DNA of 64,000 nucleotides from Siderastrea siderea (taxonomy: Eukaryota; Cnidaria; Anthozoa; Scleractinia; Rhizangiidae), in the NCBI GenBank assembly GCA_964030785.1, contig OZ034966.1, forward strand, positions 1,062,501-1,126,500, given 5' to 3'. Position 1 is the stretch's first letter. Every line of letters begins with the position of its first letter. Under the pieces are notes generated by a model, which saw only the letters and a program-made list of their open reading frames with translations, was not told the origin of the DNA and searched no databases. Made by a program: the position numbers and the translations under genes. This document shows positions 25,051-37,993 of this stretch, in pieces.

Positions 25051-26969
25051 CTAGTCTTTTCAAGCTATTGAAACTGGTATAAGCTCCCGCCTGATGGGAC
25101 ACTAGGCTGGAATACAGACTTGAAAAGTTGACATCAAATGAGTAGGAGGCAGGTCTTATTTTTACCAAGCTCGACAAATTAAATGAAATACTTTTGGTCA
25201 AACAGCTTGAGGCCTGTGTCAGAGACAAACTAAACACCAGGGTTTTGCTCTTCAGTGATGCAGGCTAACCACTTGCAAAATAATGAATTAAACCCATTTG
25301 AACCTCATTAAGTTTCGAACCATTTATTGAACTTCTCACCTTTCCACAACAGGCGATTTGCTGTACATGAAGTCTCCACTAATGAGTTGTTGTGGAATCA
25401 CTTTTTAGTTACAACAGATGCAATAAAACATTTCAAAGTGACCTTCAGTGCATGGGTAATCAAAATGATAGTATGAAGCTCTAATGATGCCAATTATGGA
25501 CATCAGTAAACCCATTTATCATGCTAGAGCCTGGAACAGGCTATATAGGCCCACTCGGGTAGAAGCAATTCATGCAGCAGAAATAGCAGTTTGTTATCTT
25601 CCCAGTCCCCTAAATAAACTGGAAAAGACTGAAAAGTTATTTTGGGTGTTCTAAAGGTACTATAATTCAACTGTGACATGAGAGTCAGTACAGTACAAAC
25701 AAATAATTCGCTGGCTTCTTCAGTAAAGCAATGCTCTTTTGACGTCCATCTTGATCATCTACGGGAACTTATTCTTCTAAATTGGATTCTCCTAGTCCCA
25801 AAGAACACATAATTAAATCATTTTGAAGGAAACTATATAACTCCCAAAAACAGTGGAAGATCGTGGAATGAAAGTGCTTAACTCGACGCATGAAACTTCA
25901 AAAGTACAGACGGTTAACACTCAAAAAAGGGACATTTTCGTTTAGTCGAAACGGCGTAGATCGACTGGTGCATACTGGTGCATTATGTTTCCCATATTGG
26001 AAAATTTCTAAGCTTTTGATTTATTATAATTTTACGCCAAGCACCACTAGCTGAAAGCCGTGTTAGACAAAAACTTACGACCTACTAGACGAAGAGAAAA
26101 ATCGGCCATTTTACCTTGTTCGAGAAATGTCAAAATTTACCATGATAAGATCTAAATGTAAGAACTTCGACGCCAAAACCTTACTTTACTATTCCCGAAC
26201 TTTCCAAATCTAATATTGTAGCAGAAAAAAGGCCAGCGAAAGTTGTGCAAACGATGATCAAACTCACCCGAAAAACCGCTCGCATCACAACAAAATTCCG
26301 CCATGTTGGAAATTCATCAAAATAATGCATTGCGGTCTTAGTGCGCACACCACCTGAGTTTAACGTTTGAACAGGAATGTCAGGCATTCGGCCGTCATGT
26401 CGGGGTTCGGCCGTCATCCCCTCCAGTTGTTAATCAACAAGACAAACAGCGATATATCTTTTTTACGGCCATTAATTTTGCTTCTAATAGAAATAGTCCT
26501 TCAATAATTAAACGGGAAAAAGTCTCGACTTCCGAGATTTCTACGAGCTGTATTTAACTCTGGCATTTTCTTACGTCAGAATACAATTTCCATGGTGCAC
26601 TGGAGCGTTGTTACCTCAGGCTGTCGTTAAAAACAGACAAGCTTAATAAAGTACAAAAATTTGTGTTGCTTTCCAGAAGATATGCTACAAAAGAGGAACG
26701 TCTTCAGTTTTCCAGAAATGGAAATGTTGAGTAAGGCTTTTATGCTGAAACGTGAGAAAGAAAATGACTGAGCCAAACTTGAGTAATCATAGATAGTCCA
26801 AGCTCACTTTACGGGGAGTGCACAGTGCTGTAGGATTAGTTTGTTGTTGCTTTACCGTCTCTTTGTGGTTTTGCTCTGACTGAGAGGGGAGGAATGGGCC
26901 TCCATGTGAAGTTGCAAATTAAAGCTGAGGTTCACTTCCTTGATGCATTGATTTATTCCAATAATCAAG
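25051..26969. other. No recognised feature
   Basis: Noncoding-looking DNA upstream of the first discoidin exon. Short ORFs (for example 26181-26417 on the minus strand) show no family resemblance. Confidence 0.35.
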
Positions 26970-28699
26970 ATTGTGATGGAAGAGGTAAACCTCTCAGTGG
27001 AATGAGCAATGGAGTGATCCCAGACAGCTCCATCAGAGCCTCCAGTCAAAGAGACCAGAATCATGCTGCTCACTATGACCGGCTTGGAGGAAACAGCTAT
27101 TGGTGTTCAAAGATCGAAAGTAGCGGCCACATGGAGATAGATCTTCCAAAGAAATACAAGATTACAGCAGTAACGATTGAACTCCGAGATAGTAGCAATA
27201 TCAAATGGATTCTACTGTACAGTCACCTTTTACGGAAGTGGGCTCATTATCACACCGAATACGTAACAAATGCATTATAGCTCTTTAAGATAAAGTTAGT
27301 TAAATTGGAATGGAAAATGAAAGATATTTGGCTTATGGGCGGGAACTGGAAAGCATACAAACATGATTGTGGACCTAATGGGAGTTGCTTGTGTCAATTT
27401 AAATAATCTATGGACAGATGGGAAACACCGAAGCCCAAGAATTTCTTCAACATTGTTTGAGATCGATGTTGGGAAATTTCAAATGTCTTTAAAATCATTT
27501 CATAAAATCCTTCCGTATGATTCTTGAAAGTTGGCAGAGTTCCTCTAGTTCCAACATGAAAAGGCAAAATGAATATGCTTGCGGTCCACTGACGTAACAG
27601 AAAAAGGAAAGAATAATGATATTTTATCGTCATTTGATGTCATATTTTCTTTATGCAAGTCTCCGTTGTATGCCAAAGAATCAGTGTAGAGAGTTTGACG
27701 TTAACTGAAATAGCTGTATGTTTTGTTCCCAAACAGCCACCAATCAGTCCAGGAAAGCATCAGATCGTGGTGACTGAACCATTTGTTGCAGACAGGATAA
27801 AACTTCGACTAATTCGAACTCCAAGAAAGAAAGATTCTCTTTGTCTTAGAGCCGAAATATATGGATGTGAAGTTCCCAGAGGTATAACATTTCTCGTAGT
27901 ATTCTTTGTTTCATTAAATCGTTATACTGCAGCTACATTGCCTTTAAACCCTCGATATTATTACAGTATTCATTATTTTTTCTATATTTTTTTCTATCTA
28001 TATCGACTGAATCTCTTTATAAACTTCTGTTGAAAGAAAAAGGTGAAAGTTTATCACAGTGACCTTCCAAAGAGGGAAAGAAGAGACTACTGCCACCTAT
28101 TTTAATCTCACGTTATTCAGACCGTGCATTTCCAGGGTCTTTTTGCCACCTTTCCCATATATCTTATGTAATCCACCGTGGTTATTTCTAATATTCCTTT
28201 GACATGTTTTCTGTCGATTATTACCATCATTTTTTTTTATCCCAGGTTGCATCAGGTTTTACTTGGCATAATCTCCTGTCTAGCTCTCTGGGTCTACAAC
28301 ATACCCGTTTGTTATCGTTTCATATCGTTTAATTTTTTTTCCTTTGTAGGTTGTATCATAGCGGGCTCTGCAGTTCTTGCCAAATGGGATGGCAGATATT
28401 GGAAAGAATATGTTGGAACGATCAAAACAGTTACTGACACATTTGAAATCCTGCAACCTGGCAGAAGCCGCGCCGTGCGAAGAGTTGACGCAGCCCTAGA
28501 CGAGAAGGTTGATTCCAACGAACTAACTAAACGGACTTTTGTCCTCGTTAAAGACTTTAATTCAGACCTAATTAGAGAGGGGGAAATTGTACAAACTGGG
28601 ACCCCATGGTACTTTGTAAAGACTAAGGATGGAATAGTGAAGAGAGTTCACGCAAACAATGTCCGCGTGATCAAACGGTCAAGGTTCTGTCCGACTTAA
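26970..28699 (+). CDS. Discoidin (F5/8 type C) domain plus unknown C-terminal domain
   Basis: Three exons are inferred: 26970-27262, 27737-27881 and 28350-28699 (stop TAA). The phases agree (1-0, 0-1, 1-end). The first two encode an F5/8C domain of about 146 residues, opening with DCDG and GMSNGVIPDSSIRASS and closing with CLRAEIYGCE. These are the two disulphide-forming ends typical of the fold, which often binds lipid or carbohydrate at the cell surface. The last exon encodes about 115 basic residues starting CIIAGSAVLAKWDGRYWK, a possible small beta-barrel that I do not recognise. By phase it can follow sushi exon 6, giving a sushi-discoidin extracellular protein. The whole-gene join is inference, and two upstream sushi exons carry stops. 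Confidence 0.7.
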
Positions 28700-29820
28700 A
28701 TAGCACTTGTAAAATGTATTCGATTAAGGAATATGTTGCACTTGAGATAGCTTTAGAGATAATACACGTTATAATAACTGTTTATCACTGGCAACTACCG
28801 TTATTCTAAAAGAAATTTGAGAGTGCTGTTTGCAGTTCATCCTTATTGTATTACTTTTGCTGTTAGACAGTTAAAAGTTTCGTAATACTATTCTCTAAGG
28901 TTATCTCTAAAAATAGAAAACAAGAGAACGGGGACGAAAAGAACTTTTTAAAAGACCAGAAAAGCCTGCAAAAAAAAAAACAACCAAAACAAGGGCAGAC
29001 TCTCTTCCAAACGTCTCTCATTATTTGATGTGTACCACTGTTTTGAATCTTGTGTCCCTGAGCTATTTTGAAATGTTATAGATTCGCATAAGACGAAAAC
29101 TTATACTTAAGTACAACAAAACTCAAACACAAAGACGAGGAAAACAAATAATTAGAGCCGTAGATTTTTTAGGGAATCGTAAAAGAAGAAAATTAAAAGC
29201 AAAAGCGGTAGGTTACAGATTCACATTGAGTAATTGAATCTATCTGCTTTAATATGTATACGCTTAATGATGCAACCTACGATAATTGACGTTACTGATT
29301 TATGCAGATCTTTGTCGTTAGTGATGGCGGGGATTTTGACGGCGTGTTCTGAAAAGCATGCTTCAAAGAATCGAACGAGGGAGAAAATTCTCCAACCAAA
29401 AGCATCATTGAAGATGAAACGACTCCAAGCTGGGTTCGTTTTTGTGTAGCTTCGGAATTGTCATCGTGCCTGTGCGTTGTACCTCTACCCAGACCTGAAT
29501 AACGCTTCTGATTGGTTGATACAAAATTTACTCTTACGGCAGTAATAAGAAAGTTCAACTCTCGCGTGTAAACATTTTTTCTCCTGTTTGTCAACCGTTT
29601 TCTGATCCAAATACGCCATTTGAAAGCCAAGAGGAAAGTAGTTTCCTACAGCGAAACAAATTTAAGAAGATCCTGGAATATCGGGAAAATGTTACCCTGT
29701 TTACTGTTGTAACAGCGGGGAGAAATTTTCAACTTTTATATCAAATACATACACCATTTGAAAACGAAAATAGGATAGATTTCCATACTTGAAACAAATT
29801 TGAGGTCACGATACGACAAT
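28700..29820. other. 3' flank of the discoidin gene, nothing recognised
   Basis: Contains the probable 3' untranslated region, whose first 150 bases resemble 9230-9375. A weak direct similarity links 29575-29650 with 35115-35195 (gccatt-gaaagc, agaggaaag). No gene seen. Confidence 0.4.
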
Positions 29821-31183
29821 GTTTAAGAGCAAATGTCGCTAAGGTTTGAGCAAAATTGGAAATGGTCAAAATAAGCTTCCCTTCATTTTTGTGTGAAGTT
29901 AGTCGTTCGGGTGGAAGTAATCATGATGCTATTTTTTTCATTTCTCGTGATAAACCGAACTTGGTATCAGGGGGGGAGGAAGTTCATGGCCAAAAATGCT
30001 TTTTTTTTTATGCCTTTAATCCTTGAACACTGACTTTTTGTTGGCTAATTTTATCAAAGCACAAGGGACTGGTTGAAATTCTATTCACATCTTAGCAACC
30101 GATCATCCTTCCACTTTAGAAAAATTTTATTAGATTTTTTCTTTGTTCCCCGGGGGACCCCTGCCCCTCCCTTCTTTGTAAGGGGGGGACTCTACTTTTG
30201 AAAAACTGAAAATGAGACATCTTTGACTAAAATAAAATCTAACTGGTATCCACATTTTGATTAAATTCGAAGATGTAAATAAATCATTGATCCTTCCTTA
30301 ATCTTTTGATGCTTAAAAGTCCGCGGGCACTCAAGTGGTTTTTTGCAGGGCACGTGATTTAAAACAGGCACCTAAGGCAAAATGACAATTTTCTACTATT
30401 TTAAGTGGCCACTCTTTAGAACTTAAGGAATGCTACAGGAGTTATATACCATCATGCTGTTTCTTTATCATCTATAGATTGCTATTATTTCCCTTTTGTA
30501 GGATAATATTACGCAAATTGAGAAATATTACTTTTTCAACATCACACTCTCGTTGGGGACTGTTAATTTATGCAAAAACAGTACTCAGTTAACCGGTTGA
30601 GAAAACTATAATAAGAAACTGGACAGTCGACTAAACTAAAAATATAAGCTTTACAAGAAACAACTGCTGTCTGACATACCATTTTGTAAAGTAATCAGTT
30701 CAAGAGCGGCCTTAGAGCCAACCCCAAGTCGCGCCGAATTCAGAGATCCTTCAAGGTTCCATTTCTGTCATGACGATAATTATCGCCAGATCGAAGAGGT
30801 CAGTTCTCATCCTTGCAGCAGCCGCAAATGGCTCCATTTACAAGGATCTTCTATCCAGTTTGCTGCAACCGCCAACAGATCAACCAAAACACTGCAAACA
30901 ACTCCCAGAGAAGCAAACATCACTTGATACTCCACCAATCCTGCTCTCGCCGCCATTGTTGGATTTCGTGACATGAGTACTTGGGGTATGTCCGGTATCC
31001 ATTTTTGTCACGCTGCTCAGAAATGCTGTTTAAAGTCAACTGGCTTGTTCCTTCAAATTTTTAAGCAAGTTCAAAGAATTAAACTACCACATTATTTCAA
31101 TAACATTCTTCTTACTCGTGCACGAGAATTGAAAGATTGAATGTTTACGATTGTTTGGTGTACCACTGACCGGAATCTCATTG
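29821..31183. repeat. Left arm of a large inverted repeat
   Basis: Two blocks are inverted copies of the right arm: 29821-29905 matches 34925-35008, and 30660-31183 matches 33078-33541 plus 34869-34915. The sequence between them (29906-30655) has no counterpart on the right. This arm also preserves the empty site of the foldback element inserted in the other arm. Confidence 0.8.
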
Positions 31184-31336
31184 CTTATCGCAGCAGCTGG
31201 AGGCGTGCTCAACTGCAGCTTCTACGAAGTCATTAAGTCCGATGCAATCTCTCCCAACTCTCTTCATACGTCATTAAACGGAGACAAGTTGGACATTCTG
31301 CTAAAATAGGAGGCCGCTTGATGGGGAATTAAAAAA

Positions 31337-31525
31337 TCAGATAGTTGAAACGCGCTCACTGTCTTCATTTTGTAGCGTTCCCGTCATCGCCTTTGCAACA
31401 GTTTCTGGGTTTGCTTTCATCTCTGTCTTCTCCCCCTCTTCGTAAATTCTATTTAGAAAATCTTTCTGCTTTTCGTTAGAGGATGATCTTGACTTATGAG
31501 ACTTAAGAGCCCATCCCTGTGCCAA
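31337..31525 (-). pseudogene. Fragment of a transposon-associated ORF (GWALK motif)
   Basis: A 62-codon minus-strand frame contains GWALK, then FLNRIYEEGEKT and ANPETVAKAM. I associate this pattern (GWALK, a hydrophobic helix, GE.T, then .P..VA..M) with repeated uncharacterised cnidarian ORFs found near mobile elements. It is short, has no start context and lies in the spacer of the large inverted repeat. Identification is from memory and tentative. Confidence 0.35.
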
Positions 31526-31996
31526 CGTATGTTGGCCTGGTTGGGTTTCATTGGGGTTTTTTAACGATGGGTTTGCTTTAAGGCCAGTTCCTGCAGCCTG
31601 CGTGCGTAGACCTGTTTCGCTATATCATACAGTGATTTCCCATCCGGTCGGATCTTGTGATCTCCGGTTTCAATATGTTCAGTGCCGTGGGCTCAGTGAG
31701 GAAGATCGGAAGTACGTTTTCGCACATCCATTAACTACAGGGCACGAGAACAACAAGGAGACGCCACTGGGAGTTGTTCCTACTATGGTGGTCACTGTCC
31801 TCTCCATGTTATTATTCATTCTCATCTTCAGGACCGGCTTCTTCGTGATTTTTCTTTTGTTTTGAGAAGGGCACAAAGTCCCCACTTGCTGAAGAGCTTC
31901 CTCGATGATGGAGGAGTTCTGTACGGTCTTCTTACCTTATTAATAGCGAGAGTAAGAATGCTTCCCTAGTAGTCCGCTAACCAGGATTGCTTGTAT

Positions 31997-33048
31997 ACCC
32001 CGGGGGGGGGGGTACTCCCTTATATAAGCAATGTAGGTATGTGCGGCGCCAAAGGGTATGGTTTTTGAGCCTTTTTGGTCTAAAATAGGGTATAGATTTT
32101 GCCCATTTTGGCCTGAAATACGGTGAGGTTTGCGCACTCTAATATGGGATCTGGTATGGTTCTTACAAGAAGCTATCTTTTTATCGGTTTTATTAATTTT
32201 CTTCTCCAGAAAACTGAGGTATGATTAACGTTGGGAATTTGAAGCCCTTCTCAAATGTTTACGCAAACGAAATAGGTTTAGCGTCTGGTCTGGAATAGGG
32301 TATCAAATTTTGGGTCAGGTCTGAAATAGGGTATGGAAAATCGCATATTTTGGTCTGAAATAGGGTAAGGGTTTCCAGATAGCCAACATAAATAGATAAC
32401 TCCACTTAAAAAGGAGGTTAGGATAGGAGTTTTGTAGGGCCTGGTAACGGCAGTACTGCACATGTAGTATCCCTTGTTATAAGTTTTATTTTCAACAAAG
32501 TGGCAGAACAACTTCGTGTTGCATACGAGCAGTGTTATTAAAAACATTACTATCTTAACATTTTGGGGGAAGTCGGAGATATGTATATAAATTTACATTC
32601 CTTGACACAATCCCTACGGTTTCTTAGTCTCGGTTTTACACGGGGAGGCTCCGCACGGAGGTTCAAACACTCACCTTTAATATACTCATTTTTACCAGAA
32701 TGGTACCCCTTTCATATACCTATAGCAAAAATTGTGCCCCTTTCTTATACCTCAAGGATAGGCCAAAACTATATGATTTCCTACAATTCTCACGTTTTTC
32801 TCGGACTTTCAGTCGTTCTGATCAGTTGCTCAAAGGGTGCAAGTTTTTATGTGTCATTTTTGCCAAATTTGGCACCCTTTTAGCCACCATTTCTTCCACT
32901 TTGTGGCCGATTTTGTGAACCTTCCATATATTAAAATGACAATTTTCCCTACCCTTTAGTATACTGCGATCTTAAAAAGGCACCACTTTCCAGCCGGGAC
33001 TCTCCGTGTAGCCCACTATAGGGAGTACCCCCTCTCCCCCCCCGGCCC
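31997..33048. mobile_element. Poly-G/poly-C-capped coral-type repeat
   Basis: Starts ccccggggggggggggtact and ends gggagtacccc followed by a C-run, giving short inverted ends. The interior has several degenerate units such as tctgaaatagggtatgg (32090-32390). It fills most of the spacer of the large inverted repeat. I recognise this as an abundant repeat type in corals; no protein is encoded. Confidence 0.65.
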
Positions 33049-33077
33049 TAGTTCAAAGTTGAAGAGCAGAAGATAAA

Positions 33078-35008
33078 GTTCCGGTCACTGGTACACCAAA
33101 CAATCCTTTCAATTCTCGTGTACGAGTAAGAAGAATGTTATTGAAATAATGTGGTAGTTTAATTCTTTAAACTTGCTTACAAATTTGAAGGAACAAGGCA
33201 GTTGACTTTAAACAGCATTTCTGAGCAGCGTGACAAAAATGGATACCGGACAGACCCGAAGTACTCATGTCACGAAATCCAACATGGCGGCGAGAGCAGG
33301 ATTGGTGGAGTATCACGTGATGTTTGCTTCTCTGGGAGTTGTTTGCAGTGTTTTGGTTGATCTGTTGGCGGTTGCAGCAAACTGGATAGAAGATCCTTGT
33401 AAATGGAGCCATTTGCGGCTGCTGCAAGGATGAGAACTGAATTCTTGATCTGGCGATAATAATCGTCATGACCGAAATGGAACCTTGAAGGATCTCTGAA
33501 TTCGGCGCGACTTGGGGTTGGCTCTAAGGCCGCTCTTGAACCATCCTCGGAGACCCAGGGGCAGCTAGTCGGGACGACGGGATTTTCATGGGCGAAAGTT
33601 TACAACAAGAGCGGGAGAGCCCCTGGGCACTTACTCTTACCGAACGAGTTACAGAAGTGTTTGAAATCCCGCCTTCTGATTGGCCAGAAAAATATTTTTC
33701 TGGCCAATCAGCGAAGAGGAACAGCCGGGCGACTCTCATGTCTTCTTACACGAGGTTGTTTTCCTCATCGAACGCCGTAGTAGCGTAGCCCGTTCAACGG
33801 GAACATTTTTGAGGAGAGCTTCAGAAAAAATAAATAAATAATAACTAAACGAAGTCGAGGAAATCGCAAACTATAACGTGGCCGCAATAAAACAAACACT
33901 CACAGGGAATTTTTCACGGCGGACTTATCGAAGGTATCGCAAATTTTTAGAGCTAGCGACTTCCCCTTTCTCCAATGTAACTAATTATTTCTCCTTCTTC
34001 GTTGATCTTCGTCTGAAACTTCCCATTTCTGATGCACGGGCCACGCAACTATGTTGATCGAGCGTGTCATGTCACGTACTAGAGAGAACTAGTTCTCTCT
34101 AGTACGTGACATGACGCATCGACCGTTAAGCAGAAAATCGCCCAGATCGGCCTCCAGAAGCTCGGAAAAGCAATAAAAACGCAGCAAACACATAATAGGT
34201 AATGTTTTTCAAACTGTATTTCCATTTTAATGCATTTTCAGCGGAAAACCGCCGATTACTTTCGATCGAATTTCAGTTCCATACAAACACTCATATTACG
34301 CTTTGGTTAACTGTGGTTCCCACGCTCGAGCGACCTAGTTGCGTGGCCCGTGCATCGGAGATTCCCGTGGAAAGTTTCAGACGTTGTTCAACAGTAACAT
34401 CGTTTACTCGAGTAGCTATTAGCCTCACGCAACACTTGAAAAAGGGGAAGTCGATAGCTCTAAAAATTTACGATACTTTCGATAAGTCCGCCGTGAAAAA
34501 TTCCCTGTGAGCGTTTGTTTTCTTGTGGCCACGTTATAGTTTGCGATTTCCTCGACTTCGTTTATTCATTATTTATTTATTTTTTCTGAAGCTCTCCTCA
34601 AAAATGTTCCCGTTGAACGGGCTACGCTACTACGGCGTTCGATGAGGAAAACAACCTCGTGTAAGAAGACATGAGAGTCGCCCGGCTGTTCCTCTTCGCT
34701 GATTGGCCAGAAAAATATTTTTCTGGCCAATCAGAAGGCGGGATTTCAAACGCTTCTGGAACTCGTTCGGTAAGAGTAAGTGCCCAGGGGCTCTCCCGTT
34801 ATTGTTGTAAACTTTCGCCCATGAAAATCCCGTCGTCCCGACTAGCTGCCCCTGGGTCTCCGAGGATGCTCTTGAACTGATTGCTTTACAAAATGGTATG
34901 TCAGACAACAACTCTTTCCCAAAGGACTAGCTTCACACAAAAAAATGAAGGGAAGTTTATTTTGATCATTTCCAATTTTGCTCAAACCTTAGCGACATTT
35001 GCTCTTAA
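33078..35008. repeat. Right arm of a large inverted repeat, interrupted
   Basis: Inverted copy of 29821-31183. The arm is split by the foldback element at 33542-34868. On joining, 33541 and 34878 reproduce the uninterrupted sequence seen in the left arm near 30690. Confidence 0.8.
33542..34868. mobile_element. Foldback transposon with about 510 bp TIRs and 9-bp TSD
   Basis: The element begins catcctcggagaccc and ends with its reverse complement. The arms 33542-34055 and 34335-34868 pair along their length. Flanking copies of ctcttgaac (33533-33541 and 34869-34877) are a 9-bp target duplication, and the left inverted-repeat arm has the single, empty copy. Each TIR contains a perfect 36-bp palindrome (33676-33711 and 34699-34734). 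The middle holds a perfect 50-bp palindrome (34066-34115). A 9-bp duplication with very long TIRs fits Mutator-like elements; no transposase is present. Confidence 0.85.
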
Positions 35009-35582
35009 AAAGTCTTGCATGCTATTGTTTCTGCCGTTTAATAATTAGTAATTGCCGCTTGCTATTCACCCGCGGTAAGAATTCACGGCTTAACGTTCGC
35101 CCGCATAATATTTCTTCTCCCGTTTGTATTAACTATAGCTAACTCAATATGCCATTAGAAAGCTCAGAGAGGAAAGATTTCTATAAGCGAAATGAAACTT
35201 AGGTACTGATGAGATAAATTTCGAAAACCGTTTGTCTTGTTTCCTAGCCGCAGTAATATCGTCCCTTACGAAATATTAAATGGCGTATTTAGCTAAAAAA
35301 AATAGTGGCAATATTAAGGAGTAATAAAAAAGGGCCTTTTTATGGAGCACTAAAAGAGGCAATTTTACGGATCTACGGTATTTTTATGACTTTAAGTTAC
35401 CTACGGTAGTTTTAAGAAATTACATAACTTTAGCTAGTTTAATAATTTTATTTAACAAATTTACAAAGGGGACTTTGGCCAGCTGCTTATAATGATCCGA
35501 AATTAGTTCACATCAAGTGGAGAAAAACATACGCGAGTGTTGAACTGAAAAATTGGCACAGGAGATTCCGGTAGGCGGCGAT

Positions 35583-35986
35583 GCCTATTTCCCTTGCGTA
35601 AACGGTCGTTGCCATTTTTGACGGTCGATGCCATCATTGGTAACCAAGCCTTTAAGTCATGGTGGAAGTAATGTATGCTCTGGATTAATGTACAATAAGG
35701 CAACAAATACATTTTTGAATAGTAATTAGAAAGATCAAAGTTTAAGCCCAAGTTGAATGTACGTTAAAAGTTCGGGAAAGGGCTAGGGTCACCTATTATA
35801 GATGTATCAGTTATGAAAGACAGGTATTGTAGTGGTAAGGGTACGAAATTAGCAGACGAAAGGACCAGGTTCGAATCTGGGTTGTGAAACTCTTTCCTTT
35901 TAGTGGAAAAAATTTCAATAATAGGTCAAAAATTTTCTAAGTGACTTAAAAATGGCAACGACCGTTTACGAAAGGGAAAATTGCGG
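35583..35986 (+). mobile_element. Small element with inverted ends and tRNA-like promoter
   Basis: 35583-35620 (tttcccttgcgtaaacggtc) is inverted at 35947-35986. Inside, 35823-35890 has an A-box-like tagtggtaagg and a B box ggttcgaatctgg, so it carries a pol III-type internal promoter. It resembles a SINE captured in, or forming, a foldback unit. Confidence 0.5.
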
Positions 35987-37104
35987 CGGCGATATAAACA
36001 GTGAAAAAATTAAGGCAAGATTTTCGTCCCATGTTTGTCGGTAGTTTTGAGCCACACGCTCCGAGTGAAATTTGTATCAACCAATCAGAAGCACTTTACC
36101 GTGATCTGGGTAGTCCACATCATATTCATTCCTCTGACGTAGAGCTCGAGGGAGAAGTACTAGTGGTGACGTGTGCGAAAAGTCGTCAGTTTTCGTAGGC
36201 TACTTCACACCTGCGAACAAAAGAAAACTTGAACCAACATCATTTAACTGGGTGGCGAAACGGGTTTAATGATGTTGAAATCAACAATGTTGAGAAAGTT
36301 GTTGAATGGATCAAAATCCTCCAATTATTACCAACCAAAGTGAGGAGTGTTGTTGTCCATCTCTCAACCCAAGAACAATGGTGACAGAAAGAGTACTATC
36401 GAGTTTTATACTGAATAAGGTCAATTATGCACGCATTTTGATTGGTTCTCATTTATCATCTATTAGCTTAGAGGACAGACGCATAGATTACGTCATTTTT
36501 GTTACTTTGTTTCTCAAAAACATCATTGACACAACTAGCCATCGCCTCGTGTACCACTTCGTTTTGTTCTTACCGCATTTTGACGTCATCTGAGACTGAA
36601 CAGACGCACGGCAACATGGAATCTATTTGTTAAATAGATGTACGCTGAAAGTTTGGAGAGCACGAAAGAAGCGTAGAGTTGCTCGAGACGATTAGTCCAG
36701 AGCAGCTCTAGTTTATCCGGCGCTCTGCAGACTTTGTGGGTGTATCTATAACTCGAAAGATGCACAGCAAAAAAAAAAAAACAGAGTTGAAATTTAGAGG
36801 AACTAATCAATGTTATCTTTTTAAAAAATAAAACGAATACTATACCCGGCGTAGTTTATTTTTTCTTTTTGAGCAATTCTAGCGTTTGGAAAGCTTATTA
36901 CATAGGTTAAAAATGTCTAGCAACATTTGTTTTTGTTTTTATGTATGTTTTTGCCTCGGAGAGCATTGTAAGAATGCCAGGATTTTTTTTAACTAACATG
37001 AATGACGACCCGTCTAGGGGGTTTTAAAATTAATAGCGATATGCACATCGATTTTATCCACAAGAGTCACAATCAGGAAGTAATGTTCAAGAAATGTGAT
37101 ATAG
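35987..37104. other. No recognised feature
   Basis: AT-rich sequence with short ORFs lacking family similarity. Near 36230-36320 there are several small self-complementary aacatcatt/aatgatgtt and caacaatgttg pieces that suggest an eroded MITE. Confidence 0.35.
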
Positions 37105-37993
37105 TGAGTCGTTCACAATCAAAGGGCTTCAGATTATATCGCAATAAGCATAAATGACATCTCGCCTAAGGGGGTTTTCAGTAACAATACAACAGGATAA
37201 GTTTGGTCGAGGGACAGTGCCAAGTGTTTTGATAACATCATTAGGTGTGTGCACTGATCTAGACTATTTTTGTGCCAAAAAGCATAGAAAAGAGATAATA
37301 ATAACTGTTTGTTTTGTGGGATGAGACAGAGGCTCAGGCTTTACCAAATTGATCCTTAATGCATGAATTGTATCTTTAATGAGAGATCATTATAATTCGA
37401 GAGGCATTTACTCTTTTCATCCCAAACCAATTTTGTTGTGTACCATGGTTATAACTAGGTTGGGCCCTTGTTGCTTATCAAACGAACTCGGAGTCATTGA
37501 GCAGTATTTTCTTGGTTCTGTTTGTGGTTCAAGGCACTAAAATGTGTGCTTGAACACTTAGTTAGTTATAAGGGAGTGAATTAGGGGAGTGTCGTAGTGA
37601 TGACTGGCAATCTTTTTGTTAAGTTGTTTGAAGAAATAGCAGCTTAATGATTTGTAACCATTACGGTTTTTAAGAAACTGCAAAACAAACAAAATTCATA
37701 AAATATGTTATACTCACACACGAACACACGAACACAGCTTTATACAGCTAACAGTTCGTGTCTGGGGTAAACATCTGAAAATGACAGAGGCTGCAATACT
37801 GTAAACGGGGATCCTCTGCAGCAAGAAGTGCCTCAGTACTTGTGGGAGTTTGTTGTAGAATATAAAGCATGATTCAGGTCTGGCTTATTTGGTACTTAGC
37901 CAAACACTTGTCTATTAACAATGAGGTGTTGCATAAACTTGATACAGTATCGGAACTATAACTTTCGCCTTCTTTCAGTTATGATTATAAGCA

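Noticed and set aside
31551..31865. 104-codon frame with a hydrophobic C-terminus
   Set aside because: No recognisable family, no splice or promoter support, lies in the spacer of a repeat complex.
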